This document shows positions 1 through 8,783 of a stretch of DNA of 64,000 nucleotides, piece after piece. Origin of the DNA: JAGHKQ01 sp041920565 (lineage in GTDB: Bacteria > Bacillota > Bacilli > Bacillales > Bacillaceae_G); the NCBI GenBank assembly GCA_041920565.1, contig JBHGXS010000047.1, positions 62,001 through 126,000 on the forward strand. The letters are read 5' to 3'. The translations under genes were made by a program, and so were the position numbers. The notes beneath the pieces were generated by a model, which was not told the origin of the DNA, searched no databases, and was given only the letters and a program-made list of their open reading frames with translations. The first letter of the stretch is position 1. The number at the start of each line of letters is the position of its first letter.

Positions 1-662
1 TCGGACAAAAGAAAAACCGCATCGTAACAGGTTCTTCACCGGTTACAACGCAAGTACCTCACGCAGTAGGAATAGCGCTTGCGGGTCGTATGGACGGTAA
101 AGACCTGGTAACATTTGTTACTTTTGGAGAAGGTTCTTCTAACCAAGGTGATTTCCATGAAGGTGCAAACTTTGCAGGTGTTCACAAGCTACCAGTAATT
201 TTTATGTGTGAAAACAACAAATATGCAATCTCTGTACCGATTGAAAAGCAATTGGCTTGTGAAAAGGTTTCTGACCGTGCAATCGGTTACGGAATGCCTG
301 GGTATACAGTAGACGGAAACGATCCGCTTGAAGTGTACAAAGTAGTAAAAGAAGCAGCAGATCGCGGCCGCCGCGGCGAAGGCCCGACATTAATTGAAAC
401 AGTTTCTTATCGCTTAACTGCACACTCCAGTGATGACGATGATCGTGCATATCGTAATCGAGAAGAAGTAGAAGAAGCGAAAAAGAAAGATCCAATATAC
501 ACTTTCGCAATGTACTTAAAAGAAGCAGGCGTGTTAACTGAAGAGCTTGAAAAACAAATGTTGGACGATGTAATGAAAATCGTGAACGAAGCTACTGATT
601 ATGCAGAAAAAGCTCCATATGCAGATCCGGAATATGCATTGAAGCACGTATACGCGGAATAA
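1..662 (+). CDS. bfmBAA: Branched-chain 2-oxoacid dehydrogenase E1 alpha subunit (partial, 5' end outside window)
   Basis: C-terminal about 220 codons of the thiamine-diphosphate-dependent E1 alpha subunit, which decarboxylates branched 2-oxoacids from Val, Leu and Ile. The frame is open from base 3, so the gene begins upstream. The ThDP/metal motif is visible as GEGSSNQGDFHEG followed by CENN, and the SYRLTAHSSDDD stretch matches the phosphorylation-loop region of this family. E1 beta starts 14 bp downstream behind a strong AAGGGGGAAGG site, so the genes are co-transcribed. The cytoplasmic complex feeds branched acyl-CoA primers to fatty acid synthesis and propionyl-CoA to the mut genes nearby. 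The GEGSSNQG form is typical for BCKDH or PDH E1 alpha; the E2 and gene order favour BCKDH. Confidence 0.95.
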   Translation, partial: GQKKNRIVTGSSPVTTQVPHAVGIALAGRMDGKDLVTFVTFGEGSSNQGDFHEGANFAGVHKLPVIFMCENNKYAISVPIEKQLACEKVSDRAIGYGMPGYTVDGNDPLEVYKVVKEAADRGRRGEGPTLIETVSYRLTAHSSDDDDRAYRNREEVEEAKKKDPIYTFAMYLKEAGVLTEELEKQMLDDVMKIVNEATDYAEKAPYADPEYALKHVYAE

Positions 663-675
663 GGGGGAAGGTTTC

Positions 676-1659
676 ATGGCTGTAATGTCTTATATTGACG
701 CTATTACATTAGCGATGCGCGAAGAAATGGAACGCGACAAGCGCGTGTTTGTTCTAGGTGAAGACGTAGGACTTAAAGGCGGCGTATTTAAAGCGACGCA
801 AGGATTATATGATAAGTTCGGTGAAGACCGTGTAATGGATACTCCGCTTGCAGAATCCGCAATTGCCGGAGTGGCAATCGGAGCTGCAATGTACGGAATG
901 CGTCCAATCGCAGAAATGCAGTTTGCCGACTTCATCATGCCGGCGGTAAATCAAATCATTTCCGAAGCGGCTCGTATCCGTTATCGCTCTAACAATGACT
1001 GGAGCTGTCCGTTAACAGTTCGTGCACCGTTTGGAGGAGGCGTTCACGGAGCGCTTTACCATTCTCAGTCTGTAGAAGCGATATTTGCAAACCAACCTGG
1101 TTTAAAAATTGTAATCCCGTCAACTCCTTACGATGCGAAGGGATTATTAAAAGCAGCGATTCGCGATGAAGATCCTGTATTATTCTTTGAACATAAGCGT
1201 GCTTATCGTTTAATTAAAGGCGAAGTGCCTGAAGATGATTACGTATTGCCAATCGGCAAAGCAGACGTAAAACGCGAAGGTGATGATATTACAGTTATCA
1301 CTTACGGATTATGCGTTCATTTTGCACTTCAAGCAGCAGAAAAATTAGCACAAGACGGCATTTCTGCTCATATCTTAGACTTGCGCACAATTTATCCGTT
1401 AGATAAAGAAGCAATCATTGAAGCGGCATCTAAAACAGGCAAAGTTCTTCTTGTAACGGAAGACAATAAAGAGGGAAGCGTAATGAGTGAGGTTGCGGCG
1501 ATTATCGCAGAAAACTGCTTATTCGATTTAGATGCTCCGATTGCGCGTTTAGCGGGACCTGATGTTCCGGCTATGCCTTATGCGCCGACAATGGAGAAGT
1601 TCTTCATGGTGAACCCAGATAAAGTAGAAAAAGCAATGCGCGAGCTTGCGGAATTTTAA
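676..1659 (+). CDS. bfmBAB: Branched-chain 2-oxoacid dehydrogenase E1 beta subunit
   Basis: 327 residues, the normal length for E1 beta. It carries the transketolase pyrimidine-binding domain (about residues 4-180; GEDVG, GVFKATQGL, DTPLAESAIAGVAIGAA) and the C-terminal transketolase domain (about 195-320; VITYG, DLRTIYPLD). It pairs with the E1 alpha subunit just upstream to form the alpha2beta2 decarboxylase. The ATG at 676 is preceded by AAGGGGGAAGG at good spacing. E2 starts 18 bp after its stop, so this is the middle gene of the operon. Family assignment is secure; substrate (branched-chain rather than pyruvate) is inferred from operon order and similarity to the bfmB locus. Confidence 0.95.
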   Translation: MAVMSYIDAITLAMREEMERDKRVFVLGEDVGLKGGVFKATQGLYDKFGEDRVMDTPLAESAIAGVAIGAAMYGMRPIAEMQFADFIMPAVNQIISEAARIRYRSNNDWSCPLTVRAPFGGGVHGALYHSQSVEAIFANQPGLKIVIPSTPYDAKGLLKAAIRDEDPVLFFEHKRAYRLIKGEVPEDDYVLPIGKADVKREGDDITVITYGLCVHFALQAAEKLAQDGISAHILDLRTIYPLDKEAIIEAASKTGKVLLVTEDNKEGSVMSEVAAIIAENCLFDLDAPIARLAGPDVPAMPYAPTMEKFFMVNPDKVEKAMRELAEF

Positions 1660-1677
1660 TCAGGGAGGAGCAGAACG

Positions 1678-2979
1678 ATGGGTATGGAAAAAATTACAAT
1701 GCCTCAGCTCGGAGAGAGCGTAACAGAGGGTACAATCAGCAAATGGTTAGTGTCTGTCGGAGACCGTGTAAATAAATACGATCCGCTTGCAGAAGTTATG
1801 ACAGATAAGGTAAACGCAGAAGTTCCATCTTCTTTTACAGGCGTAATTAAAGAGCTTGTAGCAGCAGAAGGAGACACATTGGCTGTAGGTGAAGTCATTT
1901 GCTTAATCCAAGTGGAAGGAGCGGATGAAGCAGCTGCTACAGCTGTAGAAGAGAAACCGGCAGCAGAAGCTGCGGAAGCACAAGCGGACGAAGCGAAGCC
2001 TGCGAATAAGCCGCGTTATTCACCTGCAGTATTAAAGCTTGCGGGAGAGCACAATATTGACCTTGAGCAAGTAAAGGGAACAGGTGCAAACGGCCGTATC
2101 ACTCGCAAAGATATCTTGAAATTAGTCGAGTCCGGCAACATCCCTGTTGCAGGAGCTAAGAAAGAAGAAAAACCGGCAGCGCCGGTACAACAAACGGCGC
2201 CAGCAGCACCGCAGACAGAAGCGAAGCCGGCACCAAAAGCAGAGCCTGCGAAAGAAGTTTCCGTTCCGACAATGCCTGGCGATATTGAAATTCCAGTTAC
2301 AGGCGTGCGTAAAGCCATTGCAGCGAACATGCTTCGCAGCAAGCATGAAGCCCCGCATGCTTGGATGACTATTGAAGTAGACGTAACGAACTTGGTGGAA
2401 TACCGAAACAGCATTAAGAACGAGTTCAAGAAACGCGAAGGCTTCAACTTAACGTTCTTTGCGTTCTTCGTAAAAGCTGTAGCACAAGCATTAAAAGAGT
2501 TCCCGCAAATTAACTCTATGTGGGCCGGCGATAAAATTATTCAAAAGAAAGATATTAACATCTCCATCGCTGTAGCAACAGAAACTGAATTGTTCGTTCC
2601 TGTTATCAAGAATGCAGACGAAAAAACAATCAAAGGCATCGCTCGTGAAATTTCTGAGCTTGCGACAAAGGTAAGAACGAAGAAGCTGAAGTCCGAAGAT
2701 ATGCAAGGCGGCACATTTACAGTAAACAATACTGGTTCCTTCGGTTCCATTCAATCCATGGGTATCATTAACTACCCGCAAGCAGCAATTTTACAAGTAG
2801 AGTCCATTGTAAAACGCCCAGTATTCATGGCAAACGGTATGTTCGCTGCTCGCGACATGGTAAACCTTTGTTTGTCCTTAGACCACCGTGTGCTTGACGG
2901 CTTCATTTGCGGCAAGTTCTTGGCTCGTGTAAAAGAAATTTTAGAAAACATTTCAAAAGAAAACACTTCTGTTTATTAA
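1678..2979 (+). CDS. bfmBB: Branched-chain 2-oxoacid dehydrogenase E2 (dihydrolipoamide acyltransferase)
   Basis: 433 residues. In order: lipoyl domain (about 3-78) with lipoyl-lysine 44 in TDKVNAEVPS; an Ala/Pro/Lys/Glu-rich linker; the peripheral subunit-binding domain (about 113-148, RYSPAVLKLAGEH to GRITRKDIL); a second flexible linker; and the catalytic acyltransferase domain ending in the active-site DHRVLDG about 30 residues from the C-terminus. It transfers the acyl group from lipoamide to CoA and forms the core of the complex. A strong terminator follows directly, so it is the last gene of the operon. The E3 gene would be expected upstream, outside the window. Confidence 0.96.
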   Translation: MGMEKITMPQLGESVTEGTISKWLVSVGDRVNKYDPLAEVMTDKVNAEVPSSFTGVIKELVAAEGDTLAVGEVICLIQVEGADEAAATAVEEKPAAEAAEAQADEAKPANKPRYSPAVLKLAGEHNIDLEQVKGTGANGRITRKDILKLVESGNIPVAGAKKEEKPAAPVQQTAPAAPQTEAKPAPKAEPAKEVSVPTMPGDIEIPVTGVRKAIAANMLRSKHEAPHAWMTIEVDVTNLVEYRNSIKNEFKKREGFNLTFFAFFVKAVAQALKEFPQINSMWAGDKIIQKKDINISIAVATETELFVPVIKNADEKTIKGIAREISELATKVRTKKLKSEDMQGGTFTVNNTGSFGSIQSMGIINYPQAAILQVESIVKRPVFMANGMFAARDMVNLCLSLDHRVLDGFICGKFLARVKEILENISKENTSVY

Positions 2980-2983
2980 TAAA

Positions 2984-3018
2984 GAAAAGCTCACTTCGTT
3001 TTTGAAGTGGGCTTTTTT
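2984..3018 (+). terminator. Intrinsic terminator of the bfmB operon
   Basis: A 10-bp stem (2988-2997 with 3004-3013, AGCTCACTTC / GAAGTGGGCT, one G-T pair) is followed by a T run. It lies 8 bases after the bfmBB stop. Confidence 0.85.
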
Positions 3019-3080
3019 ACATAGACGAAGAAATACAGTAAACAATAGAAAGGAATATAGAGTGAAGGGAGCTTGAACTT

Positions 3081-3791
3081 TTGCGTTTCTTTTTCGGTCA
3101 AGATCACCTTTCTGTCGCAGAGTGGGTATTACGCGGAGTGATTGCTTATTTATTTTTAATACTTGTTGCTAAATGTATGGGACAGCGGTCGATTTCGCAG
3201 CTGCGGTTTCTTGATTTTGTTACGGCGCTGTTGCTCGGAAATATTCTTGCCCACCCTTTATCAGATGAAGGCCTGGGAATGCCGGGTTCCATGACAACAA
3301 CAGCTGTTCTTGTTGCCATGTACAGCTTAAGTTCTATCGTGAGCTTGAAATGGGAGCCTTGGCGCAAATTCTTAGAACCGTTTCCGTTGCTCCTGGTCCG
3401 CAATGGGAAAATTTTAGTACATAACTTAAAAAAAGCCCGTATTACTGATGAATTTTTATTGACGGAGCTCCGGCTGCAAAAGGTGGAAGATGTTACAAAA
3501 GTGGCGGTTGCCTTATGGGAGCCCGGCGGGAATATATCAGTTTTTCTGCAACCGCAATATGAAGCACCTACACGGGAAGATATGAATATAAAAGCGGATC
3601 CGTTTGTATATCCTATTGTAGTGATAAAAGAAGGGAAAATAAAAACAGAGGCATTTGAGCTGTTTCGTAAAAGTGAGCAATGGTTAATGCAAAAATTAAA
3701 AGATGAAGAGCAACTGTCGCTCCGCGAAGTGCTTTTAGCGACCTTAGATGAAAATGAGACTTTAACCGTTCTTCTAAAAAAGGAAAAATGA
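3081..3791 (+). CDS. DUF421 membrane protein (YetF/YdfR type)
   Basis: 236 residues, TTG start at 3081 behind a GAAGGGAGC site. Three hydrophobic segments lie in the first 90 residues. The family hallmark MGQRSISQLRFLDFVTALL follows the first one, and a soluble C-terminal alpha/beta domain follows (LRLQKVEDVTKVAVALWEPGG, then the FVYPIVVIKEGK segment). Known relatives in Bacillus (YetF, YdfR, YdfS, YrbG, YkjA) are small inner-membrane proteins, some linked to spore membrane or lipid processes; no reaction can be assigned here. It stands alone between the bfmB terminator and the NUDIX gene 97 bp downstream. Domain assignment is good, function unknown. Confidence 0.85.
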   Translation: MRFFFGQDHLSVAEWVLRGVIAYLFLILVAKCMGQRSISQLRFLDFVTALLLGNILAHPLSDEGLGMPGSMTTTAVLVAMYSLSSIVSLKWEPWRKFLEPFPLLLVRNGKILVHNLKKARITDEFLLTELRLQKVEDVTKVAVALWEPGGNISVFLQPQYEAPTREDMNIKADPFVYPIVVIKEGKIKTEAFELFRKSEQWLMQKLKDEEQLSLREVLLATLDENETLTVLLKKEK

Positions 3792-3887
3792 GCACAAATA
3801 CCTTGAAGCCTGTCACACATCTTGTTATGTTGTACATAAGCTATGGAAGAAAGATTGGCTAAAATCAAATAGAAGGGCTTGTTACTA

Positions 3888-4352
3888 ATGGGGTACGTAG
3901 AAGAATTACGAAAGATTGTCGGTCATCGGCCGCTTATTCTTGTCGGTTCGGTTGTCTTAGTCCTTGATGAACAAGAACGGGTGCTGCTTCAGCAAAGAAA
4001 GGAGCCGCACGGCAAATGGGGTCTGCTTGGCGGCCTGATGGAGCTTGGGGAATCGCCGGAGGAAACAGCAAAGCGAGAAGTGCTGGAAGAATCGGGCTTG
4101 CAAGTAAAAAACCTGTCTTTAATTAACGTGTACTCAGGCAAAAACTATTTTGTAAAACTCGCAAACGGTGATGAATTTCAAACAGTGACAATGGCGTATT
4201 ACACGAAAGACTACGAGGGAATATTGACTGTAAATAAAAACGAAGCATTGGATTTGCAGTTTTTCTCTGTAAATGAACTTCCTGATTACATTGTCGGCTC
4301 TCATAAAAAGATGATTGAGGAATATGCACAGCAAAAATATCGACGAAGATAA
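3888..4352 (+). CDS. NUDIX hydrolase
   Basis: 154 residues. The complete NUDIX box (GX5EX7REUXEEXGU) is present as GGLMELGESPEET continuing to AKREVLEESGL, preceded by the family's strand VVLVLDEQERVLLQQR. Members hydrolyse nucleoside diphosphates linked to another moiety; the substrate cannot be read from sequence. The ATG at 3888 is chosen over an in-frame TTG at 3879 because the AGAAGGGC site (3871-3878) sits 9-10 bases before the ATG but abuts the TTG. A terminator follows immediately. Its upstream neighbour is a DUF421 protein, which gives no functional clue. Confidence 0.9.
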   Translation: MGYVEELRKIVGHRPLILVGSVVLVLDEQERVLLQQRKEPHGKWGLLGGLMELGESPEETAKREVLEESGLQVKNLSLINVYSGKNYFVKLANGDEFQTVTMAYYTKDYEGILTVNKNEALDLQFFSVNELPDYIVGSHKKMIEEYAQQKYRRR

Positions 4353-4353
4353 T

Positions 4354-4390
4354 AAAAATCACCTTACGGCCAAGCTGTAAGGTGATTTTT
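4354..4390 (+). terminator. Intrinsic terminator after the NUDIX gene
   Basis: Perfect 14-bp stem (4354-4367 with 4377-4390) AAAAATCACCTTAC / GTAAGGTGATTTTT with a 9-base loop and terminal T run. Confidence 0.9.
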
Positions 4391-4596
4391 GTTGAGGGAT
4401 ACAATAAAAAAACATGTCTCATTCCTTGAGGAAAAATTAACAGTAACCAAGCTTTTGTCAGTTTTGGAATACATTTAACTTTTCATGAGACAATTGCGAG
4501 TTTTTTATTTTTATAATACACTTAATATGTAAAAGATTTAGAAAATTTTATATTGATATAATTTATTGTCAATATGTTGAAAGGGGAGTAAGGGGG
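4391..4596 (+). promoter_or_regulatory. Upstream region of mutA; promoter expected, poorly defined
   Basis: 206 AT-rich bases between the NUDIX terminator and mutA. TATAAT hexamers occur at 4512-4517 and 4557-4562, but neither has a good TTGACA-like box at 16-18 bp (TTGCGA at 4494 is only 12 bp from the first). Two purine-rich ribosome-binding stretches (4581-4588 and 4591-4596) precede two possible mutA starts. No operator was recognised. Confidence 0.3.
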
Positions 4597-6627
4597 ATGA
4601 GCATGAAAAATACGTTTCAGGAGTTTAAGGCAGCAAGCTATGAAGAGTGGAAAGCATTAGCGGAAAAGACGCTGAAAGGAAAGCCATTCTCAAGCATCAT
4701 GTCGGAAACGTTTGAGCAGATACAGCTGAAGCCTTTATACACAAAAGAAGATGCAAATTTTGAAACAGAAGCAAGCTTACTTCCGGAACATGCGGGAAAT
4801 ATTGCTCAAGAGTTATGGGGGCATAGTCCTGCAGAGGCCAACCGTGTGATTTTTGAAGCCATTCAACACGGTCAAACAATTCTGCATATCACGCTTGATG
4901 ACGCTACATTGCAAGGGAAAGATTCAGACGAGACAACAAAAGAGAATGTGCTGGGCAAAGGAATTCCATTTAACTGCGTTGCTGATTTTGAAAGCGTTTT
5001 TAGCGATATAGCACTAACAAAATATCCAATGATGATGTATACAGGATTTACATCTCTGCCGCTATTGTCATTATTGTCCTCCTATGTAAAAGAAAAGGGA
5101 CTTTCTCTTTCTGATATTCACGGTTCCATCGGTGCAGATCCACTTGCTTATTTGGCCGCAGAGGGGAATTTGCCGTTGCCCTTGTCAAATTGCTACGATG
5201 CTTTGGCAGGTTCTGTGAAATGGACAAGAACACATGCTCCAGATGTGAAAACCATCTTTGTAAAAACGGACGTGTATCATAATGCGGGAGCAAATGCGGT
5301 ACAAGAAATGGCAGTTGCTCTTGCTACGGCTGCTGAATATGTACGCGAATGCGGCAAGCGGGATGTAGAAATTGATGATATATGCAACAATTTAACATTC
5401 GTTTTTTCAGCAGGCAATCATTTATTTACTGAAATCGCCAAGCTTCGTGCAATACGCATATTGTGGAAAAAAGTTGCTCATGCGTTTGGGGCGAGCGAGG
5501 ACAAGCAAAAGATGCTGCTGCATGTACGTACATCAAACCGCACAAAAACGTTGTACGATCCATATGTGAACATGTTGCGCGCGACAACGGAAGCCTTCTC
5601 AGCGATTGTCGGAGGTGCGGACAGCGTCCATGTAAGCACGTTTGATGAAGCATATGGTGCTGCTGAAAACAATTCTCGCCGCTGGGCCCGTAATATTTCA
5701 CATATTTTACATGGTGAAGCACATCTTTCGAAGGTAATAGATCCGGCAAGGGGCTCTTATTATGTGGAAGCTTTAACGGAAGCTTTAGCACAAAAAGCAT
5801 GGGGGCTGTTCCAAGCTATTGAAAAGCGCGGGGGCATGAGTAAAGCATTAGAAGAAGGCTTTATCCAAGCCGAGATTGAAACTATTGCCAAAAAGCGCTA
5901 TGAAAAAGTAACAAGCCTGAAGCAAAAGATTGTTGGCACGAACGTTTATGTAAGACAAGATGAAGTTCGCTTGAAAATAACAGAACCGCAGGAGCAAAGG
6001 CAGAGACGAATCAGAAAAATCCAGCAGTATAAAGCGCAGCGAAACGAAAAGGTATTACAATTGCAGCAGCTGAAAGAAAAACTCATCGTTCAGGATGAAA
6101 ATATATTGAATACTCTTATCCATGCGGCTTCTGCTGGAGCGACTCTTGGAGAAATGGCAGGAGCCATGATCAGCGGAGAAGGAACAAAGGTACGAGCATT
6201 AACGCCGATGCGTGATGGACAACCGTTTGAGGTGCTTAGAGAAGCGGCTGAAAAATATGCAGAATTAAAAGGAAAACGTCCGCAAATTATATTTTTTCAC
6301 CTTTCCGAGGGCGTGAAAAAAGGAAAGACGGAGCAGGTTGTTACAAGCGCACTGGAGGCATGCGGATTTGAAGTCGTTCATACTTTTTCTGAAGTGAATT
6401 TTATTCCTGCAGAAGCACACGCAATTTTTATGAGCGGGGAAAATCTAGAAATGCTTCAGTCAGTTATTCAGAGAGCCGGACATGCAAAAGTATTTGTAAT
6501 GGGTTCTTTGGAAGAAGAGCATGAAAAGCAGCTGTCGCAACAAGGAGTAAGCGGCTTCGTACATGAAGCGGGCAACTTGCTGCCATTGTTATACGAACTG
6601 CACAACGAGCTGGAGGTGATCGTATGA
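4597..6627 (+). CDS. mutA: Methylmalonyl-CoA mutase small (beta) subunit
   Basis: 676 residues. The TIM-barrel mutase domain covers roughly residues 40-480 (YKxEDANFE-type start, the GSIGADPLAYLA and AGNHLFTEIAKLRA segments), with a degenerate cobalamin-type domain at the C-terminus. The C-terminal domain lacks the DxHxxG cobalt-ligand motif that MutB has, as expected for the non-catalytic subunit of the heterodimer. The complex converts (R)-methylmalonyl-CoA to succinyl-CoA. The stop overlaps mutB by ATGA, implying translational coupling. Start is ambiguous: ATG 4597 (RBS AAGGGGAG, 8-base spacing) or ATG 4603 (RBS AGGGGG, 6-base spacing). Confidence 0.93.
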   Translation: MSMKNTFQEFKAASYEEWKALAEKTLKGKPFSSIMSETFEQIQLKPLYTKEDANFETEASLLPEHAGNIAQELWGHSPAEANRVIFEAIQHGQTILHITLDDATLQGKDSDETTKENVLGKGIPFNCVADFESVFSDIALTKYPMMMYTGFTSLPLLSLLSSYVKEKGLSLSDIHGSIGADPLAYLAAEGNLPLPLSNCYDALAGSVKWTRTHAPDVKTIFVKTDVYHNAGANAVQEMAVALATAAEYVRECGKRDVEIDDICNNLTFVFSAGNHLFTEIAKLRAIRILWKKVAHAFGASEDKQKMLLHVRTSNRTKTLYDPYVNMLRATTEAFSAIVGGADSVHVSTFDEAYGAAENNSRRWARNISHILHGEAHLSKVIDPARGSYYVEALTEALAQKAWGLFQAIEKRGGMSKALEEGFIQAEIETIAKKRYEKVTSLKQKIVGTNVYVRQDEVRLKITEPQEQRQRRIRKIQQYKAQRNEKVLQLQQLKEKLIVQDENILNTLIHAASAGATLGEMAGAMISGEGTKVRALTPMRDGQPFEVLREAAEKYAELKGKRPQIIFFHLSEGVKKGKTEQVVTSALEACGFEVVHTFSEVNFIPAEAHAIFMSGENLEMLQSVIQRAGHAKVFVMGSLEEEHEKQLSQQGVSGFVHEAGNLLPLLYELHNELEVIV

Positions 6628-8780
6628 AAACGCCTGATTTTACAGTAATGGATTTTGCCTCAACTTTTACAACAGAGGACTGGAAGAAGCTTGAAGCTAA
6701 AACAGTTTATACTTCCAATGAAAAGATTAATATTCAATCCTTGTATACAAAAGAGGATATTGAAGGTTTGGATTACTTGGATTTTAAGCCTGGGCTTGCT
6801 CCGTACCATCGCGGACCGTATCCGCTTATGTACACAAACCGTCCTTGGACAGTGCGGCAGTATGCCGGATTTTCAACTGCTGAAGAAAGCAACGCATTTT
6901 ACAAGCGCAATTTAGCAGCAGGACAAAAGGGCCTATCTGTTGCATTTGATTTAGCAACGCACCGCGGATATGATTCCAATCATCCTCGTGTAATAGGCGA
7001 TGTAGGAAAAGCAGGTGTAGCTATCGACTCTATTTTGGATATGAAAATCTTATTTGACGGCATTCCGCTTGATCAAATGTCCGTATCGATGACGATGAAC
7101 GGCGCTGTTTTGCCGATTATGGCGTTTTATATCGTCACGGCAGAAGAACAAGGCGTTCGTCAGGAGCAGCTGACGGGAACTATTCAAAATGATATTTTGA
7201 AAGAATATATGGTGCGCAATACATATATTTACCCTCCAGAAACATCCATGCGCATTATTTCCGATATTTTTGCTTATACGTCCAAACATATGCCGAAGTT
7301 CAACAGCATCAGTATTTCCGGTTATCATTTACAAGAAGCGGGAGCACCGGCAGATTTGGAGCTTGCTTACACGCTGTTAAACGGCATTGAGTATGTTCGT
7401 ACAGGGTTAAAAGCAGGGTTAGACGTAGATTCTTTTGCACCTCGCTTGTCATTCTTCTGGGCCATCGGCATGAACTACTTTATGGAAGTGGCCAAAATGA
7501 GGGCAGGCCGTTTACTGTGGGCCAAGCTTATGAAGCAATTCAATCCGAAAAACGATAAATCGATGGCGCTTCGAACGCACTCCCAGACATCCGGATGGAG
7601 TCTGACGGAGCAAGATCCGTTTAACAATGTTGCGAGGACATGTGTGGAGGCTTTAGCTGCTGCATTAGGTCATACACAATCGCTCCATACGAACGCTCTG
7701 GACGAAGCAATTGCGCTGCCGACAGATTTTTCTGCACGAATTGCCCGCAACACGCAATTATATTTGCAAGAAGAGACGGGAATTTGCTCTGTTATCGATC
7801 CATGGGGCGGTTCTTACTATGTAGAATCCCTCACTGCACAGCTGATGAAGCGGGCATGGGAGCATATTGAAGAAATCGAATCGATGGGCGGGATGACAAA
7901 AGCGATTGAAAAAGGAATTCCAAAGCTGCGGATTGAAGAAGCAGCAGCAAGAAGACAAGCTCATATTGATTCCGAAAAAGAACCGATTATCGGAGTGAAC
8001 CGATATCGCTTAGACCAAGAAGAGCCGCTTGAAATTTTGGATATTGATAATACGGCAGTGCTTCGCAAGCAAATTCAAAGATTAGAAGAGTTAAAAAGCA
8101 CGAGAGATGAAGAGCGAGTGCAAGCGGCCTTAGAAGCTATTACAAAGGCAACTGAGACAGGGGAAGACAACTTGCTGGAACTTTCCATTGAGGCGGCTCG
8201 CGCCCGTGCTACGTTAGGAGAAATCTCAGATGCTATCGAAAAAGTGGCTGGTCGCCATAAAGCAGTCATTCAATCTGTGAGCGGCGTCTATCGTTCTGAA
8301 TATGAAAAGCAGGATGAGATTCAAAGAGTGCGGGAGAAAATAGATGCTTTTGCCGAGCGAGAAGGACGCCGTCCGCGCATTTTAATTGTCAAGCTTGGGC
8401 AAGACGGTCATGACCGCGGGGCAAAGGTAGTAGCGACTGCATATGCCGACATGGGATTTGATGTCGATATGGGACCGTTGTTCCAAACGCCGGAAGAAGC
8501 TGCTCGACAAGCTGTAGAAAACGATGTTCATTGCGTGGGAATGAGCTCTCTCGCAGGGGGCCACAAAACATTGCTTCCGCAGCTGATAGAAGAGCTTCGC
8601 AAGCTTGGGCGCGAAGATATTGTCGTCATTGTCGGCGGTGTAATTCCTGTACAAGACTACGAATATTTATATGAGCAAGGCGCAGCTGCCATCTTTGGAC
8701 CGGGTACGGTCATTCCTCAGGCAGCAGAAATCATAGTAGACGAAATCGAACGCCGCCTTGGAGAAGAGGAAGTGGAGTAA
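6624..8780 (+). CDS. mutB: Methylmalonyl-CoA mutase large (alpha) subunit
   Basis: 718 residues, full length for the adenosylcobalamin-dependent catalytic subunit. The N-terminal TIM barrel shows YTNRPWTVRQYAGFSTAEE and the substrate region; the C-terminal B12 domain (about residues 585-710) has LGQDGHDRGAKVVA, with the histidine that ligates cobalt, followed by the SSLAGGH and GGVIP loops. It isomerises methylmalonyl-CoA to succinyl-CoA for entry of propionyl-CoA into the TCA cycle. It overlaps mutA by 4 bp and is followed 3 bp later by meaB, forming a three-gene operon. No lesions seen. Confidence 0.96.
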   Translation: MKTPDFTVMDFASTFTTEDWKKLEAKTVYTSNEKINIQSLYTKEDIEGLDYLDFKPGLAPYHRGPYPLMYTNRPWTVRQYAGFSTAEESNAFYKRNLAAGQKGLSVAFDLATHRGYDSNHPRVIGDVGKAGVAIDSILDMKILFDGIPLDQMSVSMTMNGAVLPIMAFYIVTAEEQGVRQEQLTGTIQNDILKEYMVRNTYIYPPETSMRIISDIFAYTSKHMPKFNSISISGYHLQEAGAPADLELAYTLLNGIEYVRTGLKAGLDVDSFAPRLSFFWAIGMNYFMEVAKMRAGRLLWAKLMKQFNPKNDKSMALRTHSQTSGWSLTEQDPFNNVARTCVEALAAALGHTQSLHTNALDEAIALPTDFSARIARNTQLYLQEETGICSVIDPWGGSYYVESLTAQLMKRAWEHIEEIESMGGMTKAIEKGIPKLRIEEAAARRQAHIDSEKEPIIGVNRYRLDQEEPLEILDIDNTAVLRKQIQRLEELKSTRDEERVQAALEAITKATETGEDNLLELSIEAARARATLGEISDAIEKVAGRHKAVIQSVSGVYRSEYEKQDEIQRVREKIDAFAEREGRRPRILIVKLGQDGHDRGAKVVATAYADMGFDVDMGPLFQTPEEAARQAVENDVHCVGMSSLAGGHKTLLPQLIEELRKLGREDIVVIVGGVIPVQDYEYLYEQGAAAIFGPGTVIPQAAEIIVDEIERRLGEEEVE

Positions 8781-8783
8781 CGC

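Noticed and set aside
2016..2447. Minus-strand ORF inside bfmBB
   Set aside because: Shadow of the Ala/Pro-rich linker in the complementary strand; no expression signals.
4494..4517. TTGCGA / TATAAT promoter for mutA
   Set aside because: Spacer is only 12 bases, too short for a standard SigA promoter.
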